This document shows, piece after piece, positions 1 through 4,909 of a DNA stretch of 5,412 bases (the stretch's first letter is position 1; each line of letters begins with the position of its first letter). The notes beneath the pieces are model-generated. The model was given only the letters and a program-made list of their open reading frames with translations. It did no database searches and was not told the origin of the DNA. Origin of the DNA: Candidatus Cloacimonadota bacterium (GTDB lineage: Bacteria > Cloacimonadota > Cloacimonadia > Cloacimonadales > TCS61); NCBI GenBank assembly GCA_030628755.1, contig DAOVQH010000186.1:1-5412 (forward strand). Direction: 5' to 3'. The translations under genes and the position numbers were made by a program.

Positions 1-1
1 C

Positions 2-1492
2 TGTCATCTGAAAAATATTCATAATCATACATTCGTTCTAATGGGTGATGGTGAACAACAAAAAGGACAAGTTAGCGAAGCACGTCGATTTGCGATAAAA
101 TATAAACTAAGAAACATAACTGCATTTGTAGATTATAATAAGCTTCAAATAAGCGGAAGAACTGAGAAAATAATGCCACAAGATATATTGGAAAACTATG
201 TTTCAGATGGCTGGGGCTTGATAGAAATAGATGGACATAACCTGGTAGAAATACGTGATGCCATAATCGATGCTGTTTGCCATGATAAACCTACAATGAT
301 ACTTGCTCATACGATTATGGGAAAAGGTGTTTCCTTTATGGAAGATAAAGAAAAATACCATGGTGCAGCAATTTCCGAAGAGCAACTTAATGAAGCTTTT
401 AAAGAACTTGGATTAGAAAATGATATTGAAAAATATAAAAAGCTTCGAGAAAAATTCAAACCATCTAATTCTGTTCAGAAAGAAAAAAATAAAGATTTTA
501 AACTTAAAACCGGGAAACCAATTATTTACGAAGAAAAAACAGACAACCGCTCAGCCTGGGGAAACGCAATTGCAGATATTGCAACTCGCACCCCACACCC
601 CGCAACCCGCAACCCAATTGTAATTTTTGATTGTGACCTGCAGGGAAGTGTGAAGACTAAAAAATTTGAATCAATCCTACCGCAAAATTTCTTTCAGGGT
701 GGCATAATGGAGCATAACACGGCTGTTATTGCTGGAGCAATGTCCAAAGAAGGGTTACAGGTTTTCTACGCTGATTTCGGCGTCTTTGGCGTTGATGAGA
801 CTTTTAACCAGCACAGGTTGAATGATATCAACAATACAAACCTGAAAGTTATCACAACTCACGTCGGTTTAGATGTTGGAGAAGACGGAAAAACTCACCA
901 GTGTATTGATTATCTGGGAGTGATGAAAAATCTCTTTCATTTCAAAGTTATCATACCCGCAGACCCGAACCAAACAGATAGGATCATTCGCTATGTAGCT
1001 ACAAAACATGGTAACTTTCTTATTCCAATGGGAAGGTCAAAACTGGATATTATTAAAGATGAAGAAGAAAAAATATTCTTTGGAAAAGATTACAAATTCA
1101 TATATGGAAAAGCTGACCTTCTTCTGGATGGGAAAGATGCTGCAATTTTTGTAATGGGAACACTGGCTGGAAGAGCTGTGGAAATTGCTGAGAAATTACT
1201 CGAGGAAAAAATATCTCTCCAGGTTTGGAATATCTCCTGTCCAAATGATCTTGATGAAAATGCTCTTAAGAAAGCAGCCAAAACAGGTACAATCTTTACC
1301 TACGAAGATCATAATATTCATACCGGTCTGGGAAATAGCATCGCTGATAAACTAATGCAGATGAGTCTTTCCTGTAAATTCTATAAATTTGGTGTGGAAG
1401 ATTACGGAGTTTCAGGAAAAAGTTCCGACTTGTTTCAATTTTACGGACTGGATGTGAACTCCATGGTGGAGAATATAAAAAATATTCTCTAA
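2..1492 (+). CDS. tkt: Transketolase, 5'-truncated by the window edge
   Basis: Transketolase moves a two-carbon ketol unit between sugar phosphates using thiamine diphosphate (TPP), in the cytoplasmic non-oxidative pentose phosphate pathway. The reading frame is open from base 2, so the ATG at 41 is internal; 496 residues are visible and roughly 130 N-terminal ones are missing, judged from the usual 620-660. Seen (numbering from base 2): the TPP/Mg motif GDGE at 15-18 with its partner Asn in DYNKLQISG at about 44-52; the Pyr domain from about 180; GIMEHN at 234-239, holding the glutamate that activates TPP; GEDGKTHQ at 293-300, the phosphate/substrate loop; and a C-terminal domain from about 365. 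A C-rich tract encodes an odd loop at about 195-205. The stop is TAA, followed by hairpins and no close downstream gene. The family call is secure. Because both halves are in one chain, this is not one of the split two-gene transketolases. Confidence 0.95.
   Translation, partial: CHLKNIHNHTFVLMGDGEQQKGQVSEARRFAIKYKLRNITAFVDYNKLQISGRTEKIMPQDILENYVSDGWGLIEIDGHNLVEIRDAIIDAVCHDKPTMILAHTIMGKGVSFMEDKEKYHGAAISEEQLNEAFKELGLENDIEKYKKLREKFKPSNSVQKEKNKDFKLKTGKPIIYEEKTDNRSAWGNAIADIATRTPHPATRNPIVIFDCDLQGSVKTKKFESILPQNFFQGGIMEHNTAVIAGAMSKEGLQVFYADFGVFGVDETFNQHRLNDINNTNLKVITTHVGLDVGEDGKTHQCIDYLGVMKNLFHFKVIIPADPNQTDRIIRYVATKHGNFLIPMGRSKLDIIKDEEEKIFFGKDYKFIYGKADLLLDGKDAAIFVMGTLAGRAVEIAEKLLEEKISLQVWNISCPNDLDENALKKAAKTGTIFTYEDHNIHTGLGNSIADKLMQMSLSCKFYKFGVEDYGVSGKSSDLFQFYGLDVNSMVENIKNIL
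581..615 (+). repeat. C-rich imperfect short tandem repeat inside the transketolase gene
   Basis: The stretch is built from imperfect copies of a 7-8 base unit like CGCAACC or CGCACCC. It has very few G or T bases on this strand and differs sharply from the A-rich coding sequence around it. It keeps the frame and encodes a Thr/Arg/Pro/His-rich loop (TRTPHPATRNP) between the first Pyr-domain helix (AWGNAIADIA) and the strand IVIFDCDLQGS. From memory, transketolases have only a few residues here. It looks like a repeat that slipped or was inserted into a tolerant loop; that reading is inference. Confidence 0.6.
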
Positions 1493-1503
1493 AATAAGAA
1501 AGA

Positions 1504-1557
1504 AACCTTGAAAAGGTCTCTCTCAAGAATTCGTGTTTTGTTGACCCTTTCAAGGTT
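1504..1557. other. Long stem-loop just after the transketolase stop
   Basis: A 15-base arm beginning AACCTTGAAA (1504-1518) pairs with 1543-1557, ending TTTCAAGGTT, with one mismatch and a 24-base loop. It starts 12 bases after the stop codon. No T-run follows the second arm, so it is not a classical intrinsic terminator. It could protect the 3' end of the mRNA or be another of the palindromic repeats common in this window. Confidence 0.55.
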
Positions 1558-1588
1558 AATGCATTCGTTCGTTCAGTGTTGAATCTAT

Positions 1589-1661
1589 CGTATCAAAGCC
1601 CTTTAGCCTATGAAACCCTTTCGTTTCATCGGGCCAGCTTTGATACGCATTTTGTTTTTTT
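1589..1661 (+). terminator. Probable rho-independent terminator of the transketolase transcript
   Basis: Arms CGTATCAAAGC (1589-1599) and GCTTTGATACG (1637-1647) are perfectly complementary over 11 bp. They enclose an inner hairpin ATGAAAC / GTTTCAT (1610-1616 and 1623-1629). A seven-T run follows at 1655-1661 after a few mixed bases. The position about 100 bases after the transketolase stop fits termination, although the gap between stem and T-run is longer than usual. Confidence 0.5.
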
Positions 1662-1666
1662 GTGGA

Positions 1667-1688
1667 TTACCAAGCTGGGGCTTCGTAA
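1667..1688. repeat. CCAAGCTGGGGCTT hairpin repeat, copy 1
   Basis: TTACCAAGC (1667-1675) and GCTTCGTAA (1680-1688) form a stem with one C-C mismatch around a TGGG loop. The same loop and core stem, followed in both places by AACCAGA, recur at 4723-4744, where the stem is perfect. This marks a dispersed palindromic repeat. The rest of 1689-1813 is T-rich; I see no gene or clear structure in it. Confidence 0.6.
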
Positions 1689-1813
1689 CCAGAGTGTTCC
1701 TGTCGATGTGAAGGAAGTTAAATTACTTTATATTCTTCTATACTTTCTCTTCCTTGTTCCCATGCTCCCCAGGCTGTGTGAAAATGATTTTTTGGAGTCT
1801 TGACGACCCCCAT

Positions 1814-2057
1814 AACTCGTCATATAGCTTTTAACCTGTGGAATCACAGGTCGAGCTCTGTTACGGTAACCATTGTAGCTCTTGCTACATTACTAATGAT
1901 TAATTGGCAGCGAGAGCTGCACCTTAAAACCTGACAGGTTTTCAAAAGTCTCTAACCTATACCTCAAAACCTGTCAGGTTTCAAAAAAACTCCATTATTT
2001 TTTAGAATCTCTCCATAAAACGAAACAGAGTTTCAGCTACAATTGTGTTCCCAAACA
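1814..2057 (+). repeat. Intergenic repeat unit, copy A (~240 bp, upstream of the selenoprotein gene)
   Basis: The unit runs from AACTCGT to GTTCCCAAACA and is clearly homologous, in the same orientation, to 3713-3916. Shared blocks include a perfect hairpin CCTGTG-GAAT-CACAGG (1835-1850), the region 1863-1923 and the region 1991-2057. TGTAGC-TCTT-GCTACA (1874-1889) is a perfect hairpin here but has one mismatch in copy B. Copy A carries a ~60 bp insert at 1931-1990 that copy B lacks at this point. There are no transposase or coding signs, so it resembles a non-autonomous or structured intergenic repeat. Confidence 0.8.
1926..1990. repeat. Paired CCTGACAGG/CCTGTCAGG palindrome cassette, copy 1
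   Basis: Two palindromes, AAAACCTGACAGGTTTT (1926-1942) and AAAACCTGTCAGGTTT (1966-1981), flank a spacer beginning CAAAAGTCTCTAACCTA. The same pair and spacer occur at 3643-3697, outside the large repeat unit. Here the pair interrupts that unit between CCTTAAAAC and CCATTATTTTTT, which are almost joined in copy B. That makes it a separable element. Palindrome pairs of this kind resemble REP-type repeats. Confidence 0.75.
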
Positions 2058-2075
2058 TCCCGAAAGCTTTCGGGA
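2058..2075. repeat. Perfect 18-bp palindrome TCCCGAAAGCTTTCGGGA
   Basis: The palindrome lies directly at the 3' end of repeat copy A, and flanking GTTCC (2047-2051) and GGAAC (2076-2080) could extend the pairing. A relative with a TGCT loop occurs at 4120-4135. It sits 75 bases upstream of the selenoprotein start. Its wide spread in the window suggests a repeat rather than a gene-specific operator. Confidence 0.6.
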
Positions 2076-2137
2076 GGAACAAGAAAAAAAATAGTGACAG
2101 AATTTTGATTATTAAAAAAATAACAAAAGTTAATTTT

Positions 2138-2144
2138 AAGGTGG
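2138..2144 (+). promoter_or_regulatory. Ribosome binding site of the selenoprotein gene
   Basis: AAGGTGG lies six bases before the ATG at 2151, good Shine-Dalgarno spacing. It fixes the start to the codon that begins a clean signal peptide, rather than to any start after the in-frame TGA. Confidence 0.75.
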
Positions 2145-2150
2145 AACTTT

Positions 2151-3569
2151 ATGAAGAAGCTCTTGCTCTTTATTCTTATATTTTTCATTTTTATAATTTC
2201 TCTTTATTCATTGCCGATCATTACATTTGAAAACGAAGTTCATGATTTTGGTGATATTAAAGAAGAAAGCGGACCTTACGAACGCGATTTTATATTTTAC
2301 AATACTGGAGATGAACCTTTAAAAATTACGAAAGTTAAAGCATCCTGAGGATGCACCACTCCCAGTTGGTCAACTGGCTCAATAAAACCTGAAGAAAAGG
2401 GTTTTGTTAAAGTTTTATACAAATCTGAGAACAGACCCGGAAGATTCAGTAAATCGATCACAGTTACTTCAAATGCAGAAAATAATGTAATAACTTTAAA
2501 GATCAAAGGTAATGTAATTCCTACTCCCGGTAAATTCAGAACAAAGTATAAAATCGGGAGTTTACATTTGGAATCCAGAAATTTTACATTCGGAAAAACT
2601 AAAGATACAGAGATAAAGAAAAATACGATAAACACTTTAAATGCTGGTAAAGTACCCCTGGAAATCGTTTTCGAGGAAATACCTTCTTATTTGAAATTAA
2701 CAGCTGAACCTTTTATTTTGAAGCCACAAGAAAAAGGGAAAATTACTTTGGAATTTAACGCATCACAGAATGGAAAGTACGGAGATATAAGAACTGATAT
2801 CCAGATTACAGTGGTTACAAAAACTACTGAAAATAAAGGCTCTATTCCGGTTATCGCTGTTATTGAAGAGGATTTTTCTCATCTCTCTGAAAAAGAATTG
2901 GCAAATGCACCGATAATAAAATTTAAAGAAAAACAAATTGATATAGGTTTGATCAAGAAAGGTGAAAAAATAAACTGCGAATTCAAATTTTCTAATGAAG
3001 GAAAAAGAGACTTAATTATCCGCAATATCCAGCTTGGCAGAGAATACACAATTTTAAAATTCGATGAAGTATTAAAATCAGGTGAATCTGGAATTATAGA
3101 AATAATACTTCAGACTTATTCAAATTCTGAAAGATATAAAAAAAGTATCACTATAATTTCTAACGATCCTAAAAACACCACATCATTTCTTACAATCACT
3201 GGAAAAGGGAAAAAAGAACAACCTGACCATAAACCAGGAACATTCGAACATATTCCTTCTGAAAAGGCTTTAGCTTTAATTGAGGAGTTTTATAAGGATG
3301 ATAAGTTGGTGATCCTTGATGTGAGAACTGCGGAAGAATTCTGCGAAAACCATTTAAAAAATTCCATAAATCTGGACTTTCATTCAAATGATTTTAAGAA
3401 AATCCTTTCTATTTTAGATAAAGATAAAATTTACCTGGTTTATTGTAAAATTGGAAAACGAAGTGCGGAAACTCTGGATTTAATGCAAGATCTCGGCTTT
3501 AGACACGCATATAATATGAAGGATGGTATCATTGGTTGGAAAAAATCGGGCTATCCTCTGAAGAAGTGA
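2151..3569 (+). CDS. Exported DUF1573-rhodanese fusion, predicted selenoprotein (TGA at codon 66 read as Sec)
   Basis: Read through the TGA this is 472 residues. Residues 1-20 (MKKLLLFILI, then a hydrophobic run) are a signal peptide, so the protein is probably periplasmic. Domain 1 (about 24-123) is DUF1573: NTGDEPL at 51-57, then Ser-TGA-Gly-Cys-Thr at 65-69, where the family has SCGCT, then PSW and IKPEEKG. Domains 2 (136-240) and 3 (253-351) are similar beta-sandwiches without that motif. A rhodanese domain (365-472) follows, with ILDVRTAEEF and active loop C432-K-I-G-K-R-S, ending GWKKSGYP. Rhodaneses carry sulfur as a cysteine persulfide. The Sec66-Gly-Cys68 pair suggests redox or sulfur/selenium chemistry; the substrate is unknown. 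The frame is open and homologous on both sides of the TGA, and a SECIS-like hairpin follows it. The true stop is also TGA. A standard gene caller would give a 65-residue stub plus a truncated downstream gene. The alternative, a one-base nonsense mutation, is less likely. Confidence 0.85.
2346..2348 (+). other. In-frame TGA predicted to encode selenocysteine
   Basis: The codon lies between AGC-like context Lys-Ala-Ser and Gly-Cys-Thr-Thr-Pro. It falls exactly on the first Cys of the CGC signature of DUF1573. Replacement of a conserved redox-type Cys by TGA is the standard sign of selenocysteine. TGA is a normal terminator of this gene (3567-3569) and of the gene ending at 4600, so a global TGA reassignment is unlikely. 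Confidence 0.82.
2346..2381 (+). promoter_or_regulatory. Bacterial SECIS element
   Basis: The perfect stem CCAGTT (2362-2367) / AACTGG (2372-2377) closes a GGTC tetraloop (2368-2371), with 19 bases between the TGA and the loop. The E. coli fdhF SECIS, as I recall it, has a GGUC loop 18 bases after its UGA, with loop G and U contacting SelB. Here the stem lacks the bulged U seen in fdhF. TGAG (2346-2349) can pair with CTCA (2378-2381) to form a short base that includes the TGA. The element lies within coding sequence, as usual in bacteria. Confidence 0.8.
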
Positions 3570-3582
3570 GTAATTCTTTTCG

Positions 3583-3603
3583 AGTCGATACTTGAAATCG
3601 ACT
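3583..3603. other. Stem-loop after the selenoprotein stop
   Basis: AGTCGAT (3583-3589) and ATCGACT (3597-3603) form a perfect 7-bp stem with a 7-base loop, 13 bases after the stop codon. There is no T-run after it, so it is at best a weak or factor-dependent terminator. Confidence 0.4.
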
Positions 3604-3642
3604 TGACAGGCTGTTACAGAATGAAGAAAAAAGAACCTCAAC

Positions 3643-3706
3643 AAAACCTGTCAGGTTTTCAAAAGTCTCTAACCTACAACTTAAACCTGACAGGTTTCAA
3701 AAAAAT
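3643..3706. repeat. Paired CCTGTCAGG/CCTGACAGG palindrome cassette, copy 2
   Basis: AAAACCTGTCAGGTTTT (3643-3659) and AAACCTGACAGGTTT (3683-3697) flank a spacer starting CAAAAGTCTCTAACCTA, as in the cassette at 1926-1990. The central base of the two palindromes is swapped relative to copy 1 (T then A here, A then T there), although the spacer has the same orientation. It lies just upstream of repeat copy B instead of inside it. Confidence 0.75.
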
Positions 3707-3712
3707 CTTTTT

Positions 3713-3916
3713 AACTCGTTATATAGCCCATCTAAGACGGGAAATCTTTTAACCTGTGGAATCACAGGTCCAGCTATGTGACGGTAACCATTGTAGCTCT
3801 TACTACATTACTAATGATTAATTGGCAGCCAGAGCTGCACCTTAAAACCCCCATTATTTTTTAGAATCTCTCCATACAACGAAACAGAGTTTCACCTAAA
3901 ATTGTGTTCCCAAACA
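3713..3916 (+). repeat. Intergenic repeat unit, copy B (~200 bp, downstream of the selenoprotein gene)
   Basis: It is homologous to 1814-2057 in the same orientation, from AACTCGT to GTTCCCAAACA. It lacks the 60-bp palindrome cassette but has an extra ~19-base block (about 3727-3745, containing GACGGGAAATC) between ATATAGC and TTTTAACCTG. It keeps the hairpin CCTGTG-GAAT-CACAGG (3753-3768). The block 3725-3747 reappears inverted at 4780-4802. No coding potential was seen. Confidence 0.8.
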
Positions 3917-3963
3917 GAATTTGGGAACAAGCACAAAATAGGCTGAGAATTTGGGAACAAGCA
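3906..3963. repeat. GTTCCCAAA hairpin and 18-bp direct repeat
   Basis: GTTCCCAAA (3906-3914) pairs perfectly with TTTGGGAAC (3920-3928) around CAGAA. The right half is repeated directly: AGAATTTGGGAACAAGCA occurs at 3916-3933 and again at 3946-3963. The second copy is not followed by its own left arm. Confidence 0.7.
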
Positions 3964-4007
3964 AAGAAATAAGTAAATAAATTTTCGTGTTTTTTTTACC
4001 CTGCCTG

Positions 4008-4158
4008 CCCTGTGAAATTTCTTCCTATTTCACTGGGGTTAAATCTTTACCACGTTGGATTTCTTTTTTATCCAACGGTGGTCTTTTATTTAATAGGACG
4101 CATGTTTTCCACCCTCCGTCCCGAATGCTTTCGGGACTACGGAGGACGGGCGTGGGAA
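4008..4158. repeat. Three consecutive imperfect palindromes
   Basis: First, CCCTGTGAAAT (4008-4018) pairs with ATTTCACTGGG (4027-4037) with one mismatch. Second, ACCACGTTGGAT (4049-4060) pairs with ATCCAACGGTGGT (4070-4082) with one bulge. Third, a nested structure has CCTCCGT (4113-4119) with ACGGAGG (4139-4145), inner CCCGAA / TTCGGG (4120-4125 and 4130-4135), and a weaker outer arm TTCCAC (4107-4112) with GTGGGAA (4152-4158). These look like dispersed palindromic repeats. The last could also end leftward or rightward transcription, but lacks a T-run on either side. Confidence 0.65.
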
Positions 4159-4175
4159 GAAAAAATAAAAAAAAT

Positions 4176-4204
4176 TTGACATAAATCTTTATCAAATTCA
4201 ATTT
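4176..4204 (+). promoter_or_regulatory. Possible promoter for the DTG protease gene
   Basis: A perfect TTGACA lies at 4176-4181. With 17-base spacing the -10 would be CAATTT (4199-4204), a poor match to TATAAT. The region just upstream of the gene is otherwise plain A/T. Only the -35 is convincing. Confidence 0.3.
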
Positions 4205-4224
4205 AGTTTTTGTGAATTTAATAT

Positions 4225-4230
4225 AAAGGA
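4225..4230 (+). promoter_or_regulatory. Ribosome binding site of the DTG protease gene
   Basis: AAAGGA lies seven bases before the ATG at 4238. This favours that ATG over the in-frame TTG one codon earlier at 4235. Confidence 0.6.
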
Positions 4231-4237
4231 ACTATTG

Positions 4238-4600
4238 ATGGGAGTAACACAAGTTACAGTAGCTGTATGCAACCCGGGTGACCCGGAACGTCGCTGGGAA
4301 GGATTATTTCTAGTGGACACCGGAGCTTTTGATAGCTTGGTTCCAGGTAATCACCTACGAGAAATTGGTATCGAACCGGATGGGAAAAGAACATACAAAT
4401 TAGCTGATGGAACTGATATTGAACTGGATATTGCTGTTGCCAGATTAGAATTCATGGGAGAGTTTGTAGGTGTTACTGTAATCTTTGGAAAGGACGATGC
4501 AGAACCCATTTTAGGCGTAACAGCACTGGAATCCGTAGGAATTGAAGTTGACCCGCAAAATCAGCGTTTAAAACGCCTGCCTGCAGTGAGGTTGAAATGA
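4238..4600 (+). CDS. Small retropepsin-like (clan AA) aspartic protease, DTG type
   Basis: A 120-residue cytoplasmic-type protein with no signal peptide. It has the catalytic triad Asp27-Thr28-Gly29 in FLVDTGAFDSLVP, a flap-region segment YKLADGTDIELDI (53-65), and the second hydrophobic-hydrophobic-Gly motif ILG (91-93) in ILGVTALESVGIEVDP. This layout and length match single-domain retropepsin-like proteins of bacteria and archaea (the AF_0612-type clan AA group). Such proteins must dimerise to form one active site. Their substrates are mostly unknown. A sensible ribosome binding site supports the start. A second, distinct family member follows 309 bases downstream. No partner gene is adjacent, so the role is open. 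Confidence 0.85.
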   Translation: MGVTQVTVAVCNPGDPERRWEGLFLVDTGAFDSLVPGNHLREIGIEPDGKRTYKLADGTDIELDIAVARLEFMGEFVGVTVIFGKDDAEPILGVTALESVGIEVDPQNQRLKRLPAVRLK

Positions 4601-4634
4601 TGCATTTACTCCCCTTCGATCTCGTTACCAATCC

Positions 4635-4688
4635 CCCCAGTGAAATATTCAGCAAACTGAATTTTACCCTGTGAAATCCTGCGGATTT
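4635..4688. repeat. CCC(C)AGTGAAAT / CCCTGTGAAAT repeat block with small hairpins
   Basis: CCCCAGTGAAAT (4635-4646) and CCCTGTGAAAT (4667-4677) are the two arms of the palindrome at 4008-4038, but here placed in the same orientation. Between them is ATTCAG-CAAA-CTGAAT (4647-4662), a perfect hairpin. The second arm overlaps another, AAATCC-TGC-GGATTT (4674-4688). This is a rearranged copy of the dispersed repeat family, directly after the protease stop. Confidence 0.6.
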
Positions 4689-4722
4689 TGTAGTCTGGAA
4701 GACTTTACTCTTTTTAGCAAGA

Positions 4723-4744
4723 TTTCCAAGCTGGGGCTTGGAAA
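4723..4744. repeat. CCAAGCTGGGGCTT hairpin repeat, copy 2
   Basis: TTTCCAAGC (4723-4731) and GCTTGGAAA (4736-4744) form a perfect 9-bp stem around TGGG. The core and the trailing ACCAGA match the hairpin at 1667-1688. Confidence 0.7.
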
Positions 4745-4765
4745 CCAGAAGTCCGAGAACATTTG

Positions 4766-4810
4766 CGTTCCACAGCGGGAGATTTCCCGTCTTTGATGAG
4801 CTATGGAACG
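4766..4810 (-). repeat. Cruciform repeat related in reverse to part of repeat copy B
   Basis: Outer arms CGTTCCACAGC (4766-4776) and GCTATGGAACG (4800-4810) pair with one mismatch. An inner hairpin CGGGA-GATT-TCCCG lies at 4776-4789. Reverse-complemented, 4780-4802 matches 3725-3747 at 21 of 23 positions, and the neighbouring ACTCGTT...TAGC order is also kept. It is therefore an inverted, shorter member of the same family. Confidence 0.65.
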
Positions 4811-4874
4811 AGTAGTGTAACCCTTAAATCCAGGTAATCAGTGTTCTATCAAAAAAAAAGTGAAATGAAAAAAA

Positions 4875-4900
4875 TATCCGAAGGATAGATACTATGGAGA
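4875..4900 (+). promoter_or_regulatory. Short hairpin and ribosome binding site before the DSG protein gene
   Basis: TATCC-GAA-GGATA (4875-4887) is a perfect small hairpin. GGAGA (4896-4900) follows, nine bases before the ATG at 4910, and serves as the ribosome binding site. The hairpin leaves this site free. I see no convincing promoter boxes here. Confidence 0.5.
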
Positions 4901-4909
4901 GATAAAAAA

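Noticed and set aside
203..385. Minus-strand open frames within the transketolase gene (also 1090-1281 and 1296-1553)
   Set aside because: They are antisense shadows of a clear gene, with no homology or translation signals.
1576..1803. 75-codon open frame between the transketolase gene and repeat copy A
   Set aside because: It runs through the terminator stem and a dispersed hairpin repeat, has no ribosome binding site, and its translation resembles no protein family.
1835..1923. tRNA or other known structured RNA in the repeat unit
   Set aside because: The small hairpins do not form a cloverleaf, and I recognise no T-loop or known riboswitch core. I keep it only as a repeat with local structure.
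2045..2230. 61-codon open frame overlapping the start of the selenoprotein gene
   Set aside because: It starts in repeat DNA and overlaps the signal peptide region in another frame. The gene at 2151 has the ribosome binding site and the homology.
2346..2348. Nonsense mutation, i.e. a pseudogene
   Set aside because: The TGA falls exactly on a conserved Cys, a SECIS-like hairpin follows at the right distance, and the remaining 400 codons show no further damage. It stays the main alternative, but a weaker one.
2346..2348. Altered genetic code (TGA as Gly or Trp)
   Set aside because: TGA ends this gene at 3569 and the next at 4600, and the expected residue at the site is Cys rather than Gly or Trp.
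2568..3569. A separate gene starting at the TTG at 2568, downstream of the in-frame TGA
   Set aside because: The frame is open and homologous from 2151 through the TGA. There is no ribosome binding site before 2568, and such a start would cut away the signal peptide and the first DUF1573 domain.
1814..3916. CRISPR array
   Set aside because: The repeats are few, long, unevenly spaced and palindromic, with no set of uniform short repeats and spacers and no cas genes in view.
3987..4184. 65-codon open frame upstream of the DTG protease gene
   Set aside because: It is made almost entirely of palindromic repeats, starts with GTG without a ribosome binding site, and has no recognisable domain.
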